A stretch of DNA of 64,000 nt from contig VWZX01002690.1 of NCBI GenBank assembly GCA_013399015.1, forward strand, positions 496,001 to 560,000, given 5' to 3'. Positions 22,901 to 33,044 of the stretch are shown piece by piece. Origin of the DNA: Galbula dea (Eukaryota; Chordata; Aves; Piciformes; Galbulidae). Position numbers and translations under genes: made by a program. The stretch's first letter is position 1. Each line of letters starts with the position of its first letter. The notes under the pieces are model-generated. The model was not told where the DNA came from and ran no database searches. It saw only the letters and a list, made by a program, of their open reading frames with translations.

Positions 22901-25197
22901 ATGCACAGTCACGTTGAAAATGGTCAGGTCCCTGTTTGAGAAGGCAAACCTCTTCCCTTCCAGCAGCTGGCAGTCCTAAACACATGCAGAGAACATGAAG
23001 ATGCTGCTGATTCCTATCACTATCTCCTTCCATGGTTTGTCTCTCTCCAATACAATTTGAACTTTCAGTGGACCACAGCATAAGAATGGATGCCTTGAAG
23101 AGGCTGAGGAAGAGAGTGGGTGGTAGAACAGAGAGCAAAAGAGACTTAATTTTGGCTCTGAGTTTTTAACTCAGTTCATTTCCTATAGAAAACAACTTCC
23201 AGCATTATAGAAATAGGAAAGTGAAATGCAAGTATCAAGATTTGTAAACTTAGTCACCACTGAAGAATTGCTCAATTTCCTGAAGTACTTAAATACTCTT
23301 AGTGCCATGTGGACTGTATGGACCTGAGGCAGGAATGCTGCAGAAGGCACAAAGTTCTTGTAACAGAAAGAGCTTTTACATAAGTGTGAACAATATGAAA
23401 TGGCATTTATTTCATGGAACAAAGCTCTCCCAAACGACATACTGAATCTGTTTCCACACAAAAGAAAGTCAGGACAGTGTGAGGCTACCAGGCAAAGAGA
23501 TGCCACCTGGTGGATACATGGGTCAGCATCTCTTCCACAGCTAGGCTGAATTTCTATTCTACCCCACTAACCCAAAGCAAATGTATTCCCCTTTAAAAGT
23601 TTAAAGTTTAAAAGTCCTAATCCTCTGTTTAAAAAGCATTTTGCTCCTAGTCACAATAAACCTTTAGTTTTTCTCCCACCATTCACAACGATTGGCTTGT
23701 TAAATAAAGGCCAGTCCCAAAAGCAGCATTCTCACCTTATACCAACGAACAGGATGAATGTTCTCCTCACTCCTGAAATAATCCAAGTGTGGACACACAA
23801 CCTTTCCAGAGGATAATGTGAATGCCACCTCCTCTACAGCAAAGTCTTCATTTAAGCATACACCATCAATCCTCTCAAAAACTGTTACTTTTGTAGACAT
23901 TTTCCTGAAGCTTGTCAAATTCCTGCAATTAATAGAGCATAATTAAACTAACACATTTGGCATTTTCCAAGCCAAAATGCATGCTACTCTTTTTAGAGAA
24001 GAAAGATGATGAGTAAGTTTATAGTTCAATAGATTTACTTTTACCCACTAGCAAAACCAGCCCAAAAGTAAACTCACTTTTCCCAAAATACAGTTAGTTT
24101 TTGTGAATGCACTCTCCATTCTTCATTAGTGTTTCTCTTACCCACCCCCACCCCCCCAAATTCTGCTTGCTTTCTAAAAGTTATTCCCTTAGCAGCTCAC
24201 TTCTATACCAACATTTTTTGGTTGACTTTCACCTTATGACACATTCATAATCTCCAGAATCTTCTAATGTTGCAGGAAGAAACCAAATCAAATTATTCTG
24301 CTGATGGATCCTAGCACTTCTGTCTCTAGGCACAGCTGTCTGGTTCCCAGCTTTATACCATCTTATTTCATAGTCTCCACTTGGCAAGCTTCTGTCCAGT
24401 GAACATTTAATAGCAAGTGGCTGCCCAGCAGGCACAAGACTTTGCCTCAACATGACATCATAGGCTTCACATTTCTCTAAAGGAAAGAGACAAACATTAA
24501 AAGAAAACATCAAAGGCTGTAAAAAGACATCCTGAACTCATGTCTTGATCACAGTTACAAAGTCCACTGGAATTTTCACCCCATTCTTGTGTCATCTACT
24601 AAAAATACAATTATAATCCCTTGTCTTTACAGTTGAGAGGACTGCTGCCCACTGACAGGACAAGAGGCAATGAGCAGCAACTGAAACACAGAAAAATTCC
24701 ATTTCAACACAAGAAAACACTCCTTTTTACTGTGAGGGTGATCAAAAACTACAAGACATTGCCCAAAGAGGCCATGAAGTTTCCATTTGTGGAGATATTC
24801 AAAATCCAGATGGACATGGGACTGGGCAACCTGCTCCAGCAGGTGGGGGGAGTGTGTCAAGTCAGAGAGGTTGGACTAGATGATCACAAGGTGTTCCCTT
24901 CCAACCTAAATGCATCTGCAATCCTTTGATAAGATAGCACATAAATTATCATCTATGATGTGGTTTATATGCTCCTCCTTTGAGGACTGTTTGAAAGGAC
25001 CCATTGGCAATGTGAATGTGAAACTCTAAATGTGACTTTTACAGCCATTTTCACGGAAAATTAGTATTCCTTCTATGGGAAAAAAAAAAAAGCAAACAAC
25101 AGTTTCAGAACAAGACCTTCCATAGCCACTTACCTGCAATAATTAAAGACAGAAGTGCTGTTGTGATATTACACAACACCAATGTTTTGGCTGTCAT
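16509..25197 (-). CDS. IL1RL2: Interleukin-1 receptor-like 2, the IL-36 receptor (ten coding exons, 568 residues)
   Basis: This is the receptor subunit for IL-36 cytokines; by family knowledge it pairs with IL1RAP and signals through MyD88. The joined exons give 1707 nt with phase intact. Residues 1-21 are a signal peptide (MTAKTLVLCNITTALLSLIIA). Three Ig domains cover about 22-331, with WYK motifs and sequons NQT, NLT, NVT, NIS, NNS and NTT. A transmembrane helix lies at about 339-357. The TIR domain spans about 380-545, with box 1 YDAYVLY, box 2 GRDDLPGE and box 3 FWKNVRYQMP. The length is close to human IL1RL2 (575). The call rests on position between IL1R1 and IL1RL1, on IL1RL2-like Ig1 (CEAYDVMLRQ, SARIHQ, GDYECVIR) and on SYIILKH at the end of Ig3. 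Odd points: VLWCRDS instead of the family VLWYR (Cys368), and an extra Cys203 in Ig2. The paralogous TIR sequences alone would not separate it from IL1R1. Confidence 0.9.
17418..17579 (-). CDS. IL1RL2: IL1RL2 coding exon 9 (TIR domain, first half)
   Basis: This exon is 162 nt. It has box 1 (DGKVYDAYVLY), VLPDVLEQQCGYHLFILGRD and box 2 (DDLPGE). The acceptor is TGTTTTAG|ATGGG and the donor is GAAG|GTATGC. Confidence 0.95.
18834..18855 (+). repeat. (CA)n microsatellite
   Basis: Eleven CA-type units with one CG interruption. On the IL1RL2 coding strand it is a GT repeat close to the exon 8 splice donor. Confidence 0.9.
18874..19017 (-). CDS. IL1RL2: IL1RL2 coding exon 8 (transmembrane segment)
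   Basis: This exon is 144 nt. It encodes a short stalk, a hydrophobic helix (LAGGLVSLLILTFITFTIY), then KIFKVDLVLWCRDSVC. The acceptor is TTTGTGCAG and the donor is GGAAG|GTATGT. A GT dinucleotide repeat begins 18 nt into the following intron. Confidence 0.94.
19301..19449 (-). CDS. IL1RL2: IL1RL2 coding exon 7 (Ig domain 3, second half)
   Basis: This exon is 149 nt. It encodes EESSQDGRPVHSVKLIISEV, FVCQASNAFGQ and VASYIILKHR. The acceptor is TTGGCTAG and the donor is AGAG|GTAAGA. Confidence 0.94.
21484..21604 (-). CDS. IL1RL2: IL1RL2 coding exon 6 (Ig domain 3, first half)
   Basis: This exon is 121 nt, identical in size to the IL1R1 counterpart. It encodes GSQLAVDCNTTGADGYDVFW and onward to ASPY. 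The acceptor is TTTTATAG and the donor is TATGA|GTAAGT. Confidence 0.92.
22156..22221 (-). CDS. IL1RL2: IL1RL2 coding exon 5 (Ig3 lead-in)
   Basis: This exon is 66 nt, the same size as in IL1R1. It encodes SPPKKPPEISYPRNNSIEVE. The acceptor is TTGATTAG and the donor is CTTG|GTAAGT. Confidence 0.94.
22425..22721 (+). mobile_element. Solo LTR of an avian ERVL-type endogenous retrovirus
   Basis: It starts TGTCCTGGTTTGGGTTAGAA, the widespread avian ERVL LTR start. It has an AT-rich TTATTATTAAAG polyadenylation-like zone, then a CTCTCTGCCTCTCTCTTATC tract and CCTATCCACA at the end (TG...CA). It is shorter than a full LTR of this type, so it looks internally deleted. No clear target-site duplication was seen. 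It sits in the IL1RL2 intron between coding exons 4 and 5; no retroviral genes flank it. Confidence 0.7.
22813..22975 (-). CDS. IL1RL2: IL1RL2 coding exon 4 (Ig domain 2, second half)
   Basis: This exon is 163 nt and begins DCQLLEGKRFAF after GTGTTTAG. It carries NVTVHDQGNYTC and then TTYTCGGKHYNISR, so a second cysteine lies six residues after the core one. The donor is GAAG|GTCAGG, a weaker form than the GTAAGT seen at other exons. Confidence 0.93.
23736..23922 (-). CDS. IL1RL2: IL1RL2 coding exon 3 (Ig domain 2, first half)
   Basis: This exon is 187 nt. It encodes RNLTSFRKMSTKVTVFERI, GVCLNED, GKVVCPHLDYF and PVRWYK. The acceptor is TTAATTGCAG and the donor is TAAG|GTGAGA. Confidence 0.94.
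24233..24476 (-). CDS. IL1RL2: IL1RL2 coding exon 2 (Ig domain 1)
   Basis: This exon is 244 nt. It encodes EKCEAYDV, the Ig core cysteine in AIKCSL, EIRWYK, and the partner in YECVIR. The acceptor is TCCTTTAG and the donor is TAAG|GTGAAA. Confidence 0.94.
24632..24930 (+). mobile_element. CR1 LINE 3' fragment
   Basis: Plus orientation, diverged: CACTGACAGGACAAGAGGCA, ACTGTGAGGGTGATCAAAAA, TGGACATGGGACTGGGCAAC and GGTTGGACTAGATGATCACA. It lies in the IL1RL2 intron between coding exons 1 and 2, antisense to the gene. Confidence 0.85.
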
Positions 25198-25203
25198 GTT
25201 TCC
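25134..25203 (-). CDS. IL1RL2: IL1RL2 coding exon 1 (signal peptide)
   Basis: The coding part is 25134-25197 (64 nt), preceded by six untranslated bases after a CTTCTGCAG acceptor. The ATG context GGAAACATGA has a purine at -3. The donor is TGCAG|GTAAGT, one base into a codon. Confidence 0.88.
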
Positions 25204-25209
25204 CTGCAG

Positions 25210-28200
25210 AAGCTGAACAACAACCTTCAGTTAGTTGTTTCCAATATAAACCTGCACAATTCAAAGTCAATGTTTGCATTCCAGAGTGAACACAGGAATC
25301 ACACAGTTAATACATGACACAGGAAATACAGGAACTGTTCTTTGGCTTCTTTTCAGCCTGTTACCTGTTTGTTTTAGATGACAACTCCTAGCTATTAAAT
25401 TAGAATAACAAAACAAATGAACATTTCCTATTCAGCTTGTCAAGCATTCAGGATTTTTTCTAGCACACTCCTTCCCAGTCCTTGCTTTCCCAACCTATAG
25501 CTTTAGTCTCTCTAACTGTCCCTCTCTAACTGTTCTGCTACAGCCTGAGGCAGGGAAGGGAGAACAAAACTTGCATGTAATCTTCAAAACATAGGTGCAG
25601 TACAGATTTATAAACTAAACAAGTCATTCTTGCTCTGGATTTTTGTCCTAAGAATGTCTACCAGTCTATTTGTTCTCTGAGTACTGACCTGATGTTTCCA
25701 TGAGCCTATGTAGTAAAATACCAAGGTCTCACCACTGACTGTTAAAAATCAGGTAAACCCAGAGAGCTGCTGAGCACAGGCTGTTAGGGTTTTGCCCATT
25801 ATGTTTTCATTTTAAATATTCTTCAAATTAATCTAGAACAAATCTCTTCTGCTATTATTACCCAGTCCCTCACTCTCATAACATCCTTCTGCCACTCTTT
25901 GCAACTAACACCTGTCTTCTGGCCTGAAGGGCTTTGCACTGTTGGCAAATTCTGCCACTGCAACAGTTTCTCTCTCTCCAGATCATTACAAATACATCCT
26001 GAGCAGAAGAGAGGTGTTTAGGACTCCAGCAGTCATCTTCTGCCACCTGAAAAGCTGAGCATTTCTCTATTTACACATGTAAGAATAACTCCATCATGGC
26101 AGGCTGGCTTCACTGGCAGCCTCTGCTGAACGCCTGTTAGAAATTAAGGAAGATTTTGTCACCATCTGCCCTGTATCCAGGGTGTTCACATCCATATGTA
26201 CAATACTAACACACCTCCAGGATTTGAGAGCCATGACTTCCCTTTACAAGTGACACTGCTGACTCCTTCCCTGCAGAATTTATTTTCATTTCCACTGGTT
26301 CCACCCTTCAGAGCAGTTTCTCTCCTGCTGCAGCTACCAGGCTCACTGATCTGGGGGGTTAATAACTGAGTGATCTGTTGCTTTCAGGACTCTATGGTAG
26401 GTTTCTTAACCCTAACACCTTTGGAAAAGGATCTATTAGTTGCAGGCTTCTGACAAGTTGTTCTTCAACTTAGCTTGTCCTACTGCTTGGGGTTTTTTCC
26501 CTACTCAGCCTACCACAGTTTTTACAGCACTGTTAAAAGAGAAATGCAATTATTCAGACTGAAGGATGAGCAGGAGAGCTCCATCCTGGTCTGAAGAGTC
26601 TTTAGCTGATCACCAATTTCTACAAGAGTCAAAGATGACACTTCCTGCTGCTGTGTCTTACTTCACCAAGCTGACCCAGAAACGTGCCATATATTGAGTC
26701 ATCCACACTGCTTCTTGCAGTGCCTGCTTTCTTCCTTCTTCCCCTTCTCTTTACTCCTCCCTCATTGCACATTTCAGCACAAAAGACCAGGCAGGTCTTT
26801 TCTTGCCTAGTTATAAGATAGAATGAGTCCCCACAAGAATGCTGAGCATAAAGAGAAAGACACAAAGCTTTAAAAATCACTGGAAGGGTTTATGTGTGTT
26901 TGTACAAAAGTGCCAGCTTTCTTCACTAATGGGGACAGGCAGTAACTCTTAACACCTCTGGTTTGCAATTTGAAAGAAAATGAAAATCTTATCATGGAAA
27001 CAGTTTAAAGGGACAATGGGACTGTGTTCTCTCAAGCAGTTTTTCACTGCAGGAGATTCAGCAGCAGTATTTTGCCATGTTCTGAAAGAAAGTCTTCCTG
27101 CTTCTCTAGAAATTCAATGTTCTTTCTATATATTTAAACTTATAACTTGCCCTTTTGCCAACATGGAAGAGCTAGAAAATATATAGAGCTGTGTAAACCC
27201 ATACACATGGCCTGCTCTGATGATACTCCTTGTCTCTGACTTTCACTGTGAACAAACTTCCATTTCTCTGGAAGTTATACCTACCTGTGCAAAACCAGGC
27301 TCTGCTCTGGGCATGCAGTGACTAAGTCATGATGAAAATAACAAACTGCAGAGTCAAGTACAAATGTTTTTCCTACCACATTCTGCCATGATAAGGAGCT
27401 AAATGTCTCCCTTTTCCCAGCCATTTTGTCCACATCTTGAGCCTGCTATCAACCTCTGGAGCTTTGCCACTCAGGACAGAATTCAGCTGCAGTTATCTTA
27501 GGCCAGATTTTTCCAGAGGGGAAAAAAAACTCCATGTTTCACCCTGAAAGGAAATATTTGTAACAATTTAAGATATAAAAAAAAAAGAAGCTAGGTGTCT
27601 GAAAAAGGTCTTCAGTGATATATATACACCTGAATACAATTACAGCATTCCCAATAGCACATAATTGCCATTAAAATCCATCAATGAATTGGTACAGCCT
27701 CTGCCTCTGCTTTTTAGTCCTTTCAAAGTGGTTCTACTCAATTAAAACAAAAGCAACTCAAAACAAAGAAACAAACAAAATCCCTAGTCTCATCAAAACT
27801 CTGAAGACTCAGGGCTTTCACTCATTTTGGCACACTTGTGGCACTTTGTCTTTAAATGTGCTAGCCAAAAACATGGACAGATCAAAACATGCAACAGTCC
27901 TGTGCTCAGAACTGAGAGAACTGACAAAAAGCCAGGGCACCACATCGTTGCTTTTACACCAGCCCATCAACATTTTAAATCATAAATGTATATCCTAACA
28001 TATACAAATAAAATATATATTACCTTAAACGCTTCTGTTAACTGCAAAGCACGCCATGGCTCTTCAGGAGAACTTAATCAGTGTCTCACTTTGGATCTAG
28101 GAAAAATGATTGCAACAAATGCTTACATTCCTTGGAGCGTTGAGGCATTCCTCAGTGAAGAGCTGGGTTAGGTAAACCCCTTTGGAGACGTGGTTAGAGC

Positions 28201-28295
28201 ACTGAGACTATCTCGAGAGCTATTTTTCCTTGACTCGCTGGCATCCCTCCCCAGGTACGGCAGGAAGCCAGCTGCTAACATGCCCCATTTAAATT
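25210..28295 (-). other. IL1RL2: Probable IL1RL2 first intron
   Basis: About 3.1 kb of AT-rich sequence between the signal-peptide exon and the CpG island. No CR1 copy, tRNA or coding exon was recognised. Confidence 0.5.
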
Positions 28296-28299
28296 CTTT

Positions 28300-29200
28300 C
28301 GTATTCCTGGAAGCATTCACCTGAAAAGAGCTGGAGCTGCTCCGCGGTGAAGCAATGGTGGCCGGCAGGGGCAGGCTGCGGAGGGACCACGGGCTGGGTG
28401 AGGGTCTCGATATGCTCCCGCAGGGTCCCGCCGTCCCAGACCGACGGATCAAGATTTAACCCCAAGGAAAAGGCATTCTCAGGCTTTCTCTCGGAATCCG
28501 GAGCCACACCGCCCGCAGGGCTCGCAGGGGAAAATACTGACCTTTGAGAACAGATTTTGCTCTCGGTCCCGACCCGTCCCCAGCCCTCGGTTTCTCCAGG
28601 AGACGCGTCCTCGGACTGAGGCACCACAGACAGGCTCGTCTCGAAGAATTTCGACACCTCCAAACACCCCCGCGACTATTGTAACTTGGCTGACAGCGTC
28701 CGCGCTGCTACGCGACTGCTCCCAGCTGCCGCCCCCTGCCTCCGGCCGGCACTGCCCACCCGTGGCTCCCCTCAGGAGGGCAGGCGGAGGGCGCTGAGGG
28801 CAACCTAGTTCCCTCAGGGAAGCCCAGCCGCTGCCTACCTGCTGCCCGGCCCGGCCCGGCAGTGCGGGGCGGAGCAAGCCCTCACCGCCCTCTCTCTGCT
28901 ACAAAGCCCAAGACAGCCCCTCCGGGACCTGCGCTGCTGCTACCGGACCTCACTCCCATGGCAGAGGCACCTCCTGCCGCCGACACCTCACACTATCCCT
29001 CTCTCGGCTGCCGCTGGCAGACGCCGGTTCCCCCAGAACACCCCCCCGCCGTGGCAGGGCTGAGCCGGCCCGGGCTGCTTTCCCCTCCCCTCCGGGGCGC
29101 AGGCAGGCGGTGTTGGTTGAAGGCAGGCTGCGAAAGACCAAGGACATGGAGCACAAGCTGCTTTCTGTTAGAAAATGGCAAGGGAGGGAGTGGCCTCACG
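28300..29200 (-). promoter_or_regulatory. IL1RL2: CpG-rich putative promoter and first exon of IL1RL2
   Basis: This is a GC- and CpG-rich island about 3 kb upstream of the IL1RL2 signal-peptide exon. Candidate minus-strand donors are TTCAG|GTGAAT at 28318-28319, CAAAG|GTCAGT at 28540-28541 and GCAG|GTAGGC at 28837-28838, so more than one untranslated first exon is possible. No TATA box was seen. Assignment to IL1RL2 is inferred from position and strand order. Confidence 0.55.
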
Positions 29201-29238
29201 CCAGCCCCGCAGGGACTGCAAGAGTTGGGGTGACTTAC

Positions 29239-29337
29239 CATTCCCTTCCTTTTCACCCCTTCCTCCTTTCGCTTTGCTTTCCTTTCCCTCCTTCCCTTTC
29301 CCCTTCCTTCCCTTCACTTCCCTTCCCTTTCCCCTTT
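29239..29337 (+). repeat. Polypyrimidine (CCTT-rich) tract
   Basis: About 100 bp that are almost wholly C and T on the plus strand (runs of cccttcc and ctttcc), just upstream of the IL1RL2 CpG island. Such tracts can form triplex DNA, but nothing here shows that. Confidence 0.8.
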
Positions 29338-29971
29338 GTACATGCAGCTGTGAACTTCCCTAGCTGAAGAGACCATGCACAGACTAGGCTCCTCTGTTCT
29401 GAACTCCCCAAGATATGTCACTGAGATACTTGGCTCTGAACCTTGACCATGCAAGTTGAATCCCATTTGACCCCTACATTTTTACCTACAAACTTAACAG
29501 CTACTAAGCAGCCTCAGCACTTTTTAGAGGTTACTTAGCTTATGGCTGTTTGGGGGACAGGATGTTTGCTGCTCTATTCTAATGTTCTTCAGTTCTCTGT
29601 TTCACTCACGTGCCACAGCTGGAGTGAGAGATCTTCAGAGTGGAAGTTCTTCAAATGTCGTATGGTGAATAAAGAATGAGACAGGGCCATTTTTAAGGCT
29701 GTATTGTCTTGTTGACTAACTCCTACAAGAGTAAGGTAGAGGAGAGCTCTCAGTTCTTCCCAGAGTATGGCAGCAATCATGGACCTTTTCAAATGATCAA
29801 GGCAGATGTGCACATCATAAACACATCTCCTCAGCAAACTGCAAATATTCTGCAAAATACCTGTGGAGGATCATCCAAACATCCTGCTCCTTCCACCCCG
29901 AGTTTTCATTCTACTTCTGGTAGCAGGCAGGGCAAGGTGGTTAGTGCTAATGCTGTGCCAAGACCAGATCC

Positions 29972-30318
29972 ATAGAAAGGTTTGGGTTGGAAGGGACCTT
30001 AAAGATCATCTAGTTCCAACCCTCTTCCATGAGCAGGGATGCCACCCACTAGATCAGGTCATCCAGGGCCACATCCAACCTGGCCTTGAACACTGCCAGG
30101 GATGGGGCAACCACAACCTCTCTTGGCAACCTGTTCCAGTATCTCACCACCCTCTGGGAAAATAGTTTCTTCCTCAGATCACATCTAAATCTTCCCTCCT
30201 TCAGTTTGAAGCCATTCCCCCTTGTTCTATTGCTTTCTACCTGGGTAAGGAGTCTCCCTCCCCCCCTTCTATAGGTCCCCTTTAGGTAGCAGAAAGCTGC
30301 TATTAGGTCCCCAAGACA
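29972..30318 (-). mobile_element. CR1 LINE 3' fragment between IL1R1 and IL1RL2
   Basis: Minus orientation, about 350 bp. It starts GGTTTGGGTTGGAAGGGACC and runs through CTGTTCCAGTATCTCACCAC to CTTTAGGTAGCAGAAAGCTG. Its reverse strand carries a decayed ORF2 C-terminus (VVRYWNRLPREVV). It occupies part of the short IL1R1-IL1RL2 intergenic interval. Confidence 0.9.
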
Positions 30319-30528
30319 CATTGCCATTACCAGATTAACACAATGGTTAAGCAGACCCTTTCCCCTCCACACACACTCAGCAATCTGAATGAAGATCTAA
30401 TAACAGCAGTCTTGGTGAAGACACTTCAAGTCAGGTTGCTGCTTGCTGCTCTTCATTCTCAGCATGCTTTGGTGAAGGTATGAGAAAAAAACCCCCAGCA
30501 GTGCTCTAAGAAAAAAATATGTAGTGCC

Positions 30529-30534
30529 TTTATT
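30529..30534 (-). terminator. IL1R1: Candidate distal poly(A) signal of IL1R1
   Basis: AATAAA on the minus strand, about 2.9 kb after the stop codon. It is the last such signal before repeat-bearing intergenic DNA (a CR1 starts about 210 bp further on), so it is a plausible distal transcript end. Confidence 0.4.
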
Positions 30535-31938
30535 GAATTAAAAAATGGACCTTTTTAAAGTGCCTTTACATAACACACATAGAAACTTCAGCATCATTTG
30601 TATAAATATATCAAAAGAAACAAGTAGGTTTGGTGGCTGTTTTTTTCTTTTTATAAACAGTATTTTGGCTCAGCAAAATCAACTTTCCTACCCCTAAAGG
30701 CAGGGATAACAAGTAGCAGTTTTTCATTCACTCTATTCCAGTCAGCAAAAATAATTCAGGAGACCTGAGGTTGCTGGAACTCTCTTGGTTGGCCTGCATC
30801 CTGTGAGTTGTCAAGGTGGAAGTGCCAAGTCAGTATTTTACCCTGGTCTTCAGAGTACAAATAGCATCCTTCTGGTGTCTGGTCTTCACATTTGCTCTAG
30901 GGTTCTTCTTACAGAAGAGTTCTGTGACCACATCACACAGCTTCCATCCTACTCAATTCTTTTATCAACGTGAACCATAACAAACAGCCTTGCTGAGGTG
31001 GATCTCAGGAACTTCAGAGGGATCCCAAGGCTCTTTTACCTTACAGCAGACTGGCACTGAACACACACCATATTTAAAAGCAGACTGTGTGCAACAGCTA
31101 AGTGAATGTGGCACTTCATGACCAAAACCAATCCTCCCTCGACACTTCTGCCTTGACTAAAACACAGAACGAGAACAGAACATAAGCATGTGCATTGGTC
31201 TATGCACCCATGACAGTCAGCAGTGAAACACTCCAGTACCATGACAGTTTGAAACAGTCTGATATTTCAAATGCACTTCTTTCCCCTCCCTCTGATCCTG
31301 AAATGAAAAGATTCTTATTCCCTTCTGGCCAAACACACGCTCCAGTCACAAAGCTCAGTTTCAAGTTTCCAGCACACACCGAGGTAACCATGAGGGTCAC
31401 AGCATCCCACCTTCACCAGACAGCTCTTCCATGGGATGGGACCTCACTCTGTCAGTTTTGTTTGGTTGAGGATGGAGGCACAAGAAGATAAATGCTCAAG
31501 CCATGAAAGAAGAAAAAAAGCCAATGCTGTGTTGTCAAAATGAGTAGATGAATTCTGAAGGATGCACCTGAGCTTTTCCTGAAGAGCAAGCAGATATGCC
31601 AAAGAACCAACTCAAAGGGAAAATTCCCGTCTAATACTCCATTAGCAACAGCCTTCAAGGACAGCTTGGAAAGTGATGGAGTTTGAGACAACAGTAAGTT
31701 GCTTGTTCCAAGATAAGGGAGCTGCATGGGTGAGACAAGACACACATAGGAATCCAGAGTTGTAAGCAGCAGGTAAAGGCAGTAGCAGCCAAATACTGAA
31801 GCATCCACATACAACTAGATCTCAACTTCAAAATGTAACTTTCAGGGACAGACTGCAAAGCACAGGCAACCTGGCTTTAGTATCTCCTGCTCTTATAAAA
31901 ATCATAGCTCTAAACATGGCATTATACAGGTTTGAGGG

Positions 31939-31944
31939 TTTATT
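31939..31944 (-). terminator. IL1R1: Candidate middle poly(A) signal of IL1R1
   Basis: AATAAA on the minus strand, about 1.45 kb after the stop codon. The motif is seen; its use is unknown. Confidence 0.3.
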
Positions 31945-33038
31945 TTTAAAATCAATCAAATCAATTCTCTCTGGTCAAAAAAGAATTTATCACTACAAAC
32001 TACATCCCTCACCACTGCCTACAGACAAGTCAGATGTAACCTCAGAGTTAACAACTGTGGCATACATCAAAAAAATGAAGGAAGGAATACAAACATGCCC
32101 AAACATCTCTTTGGAAGCTGCCACTCCAGCCTGAATTCCTCCAGCCTCAGCCAAATACAGGATACAGGCAGCTCAGACTCCTTACATCATCAGGGCAGAG
32201 GGAAAGGAGAAGAGCAAGCAGCTGCAGGGAGGACACCTCTCACTCATTTCAAGGAGTAGTGGGCAACAAAGCTATTTTAGCTCTGTTTTATAAACATAAC
32301 TGGAGCCAGAAAGCATAGTCCCATGACCCCTCTTCTCCCACTGCACTCTGAACCCTCTGGGAACCAGATAAATTCACTCATCTGGGAGCAAACCACCCTA
32401 AGGGAAAGATGATTGCTGCCACACAAGTCTGTTCAGCCAGCTTCAGCTTCCTGAGCTGCCAAATGCTAGAGCCAGCACCTTGGCTGGGGACAGGAGGACA
32501 CAGTTGCTCTCCTTCAGCAAGTGACCCAGGAGAAGTGAGTGCCCCTAAGCCTCTGGTCCTGAAAGTAAGGCCAGTGAAGTCTCCACAAGAGTCTGTGTCA
32601 TTACCTAACTGTTCCACTGGAACAATTAATCCTCTGGAGATAGTTTTTGACTCAGTACAGCACTTCAACAATGTCTGCATGGGACAAGTGACTAGAAGTG
32701 GTACAGTTCTTTAAAATGTGGGAAAGAAAATTAAGAGAAGAGTATTTATACTTTGTCAGGTTCAACAGCACTTTAGAGGGGCTAGGATTGTCTCTTACAT
32801 TTTCTCCTGGAGGATAACACAGCGATGCAGTAACACAGGGGGATTTATCTTTCAGCAAACTGAACAAGATCAGTAATGAACTTGTCACAAAGCAACATTC
32901 TGTGTCACTTCATTAAAAAAGAATGAAACAGAAACATCTACTGGCACCAGCCATGCCCATTACATAATTTCACAATTACAGTGAACATATTTCCCTTCAT
33001 ATTCAATTTTGAATTGCAAAGCCCCAGGGTTTCTGGGG

Positions 33039-33044
33039 TTTATT
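33039..33044 (-). terminator. IL1R1: Candidate proximal poly(A) signal of IL1R1
   Basis: AATAAA on the minus strand (TTTATT on plus), about 350 nt after the stop codon. It would give a short 3' UTR. Confidence 0.4.

Larger units (their letters stand above)
16174..28860 (-). other. IL1RL2: IL1RL2 gene, whole transcription unit (approximate)
   Basis: This span runs from the CpG-rich putative first exon to the AATAAA signal after the stop. The coding exons are 25134-25197, 24233-24476, 23736-23922, 22813-22975, 22156-22221, 21484-21604, 19301-19449, 18874-19017, 17418-17579 and 16509-16915. An acceptor at 25204-25205 (TCTGCAG|GGAAAC then ATG) shows that at least one untranslated exon lies upstream. 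The region 25.2-28.3 kb would be the first intron; no gene or CR1 was recognised in it. Confidence 0.8.

Noticed and set aside
16509..25197. Considered calling the middle gene IL18R1 or a second IL1R1
   Set aside because: It sits directly between IL1R1 and IL1RL1. Its Ig1 and Ig3 read like IL1RL2 (RIHQ, YECVIR, SYIILKH), and IL18R1 should lie beyond IL1RL1.
28289..29256. Overlapping ORFs on both strands in the GC-rich island (up to 132 codons)
   Set aside because: GC-rich sequence lacks stop codons. The translations are low-complexity Pro, Ala, Gly and Arg, and the region fits a promoter better.
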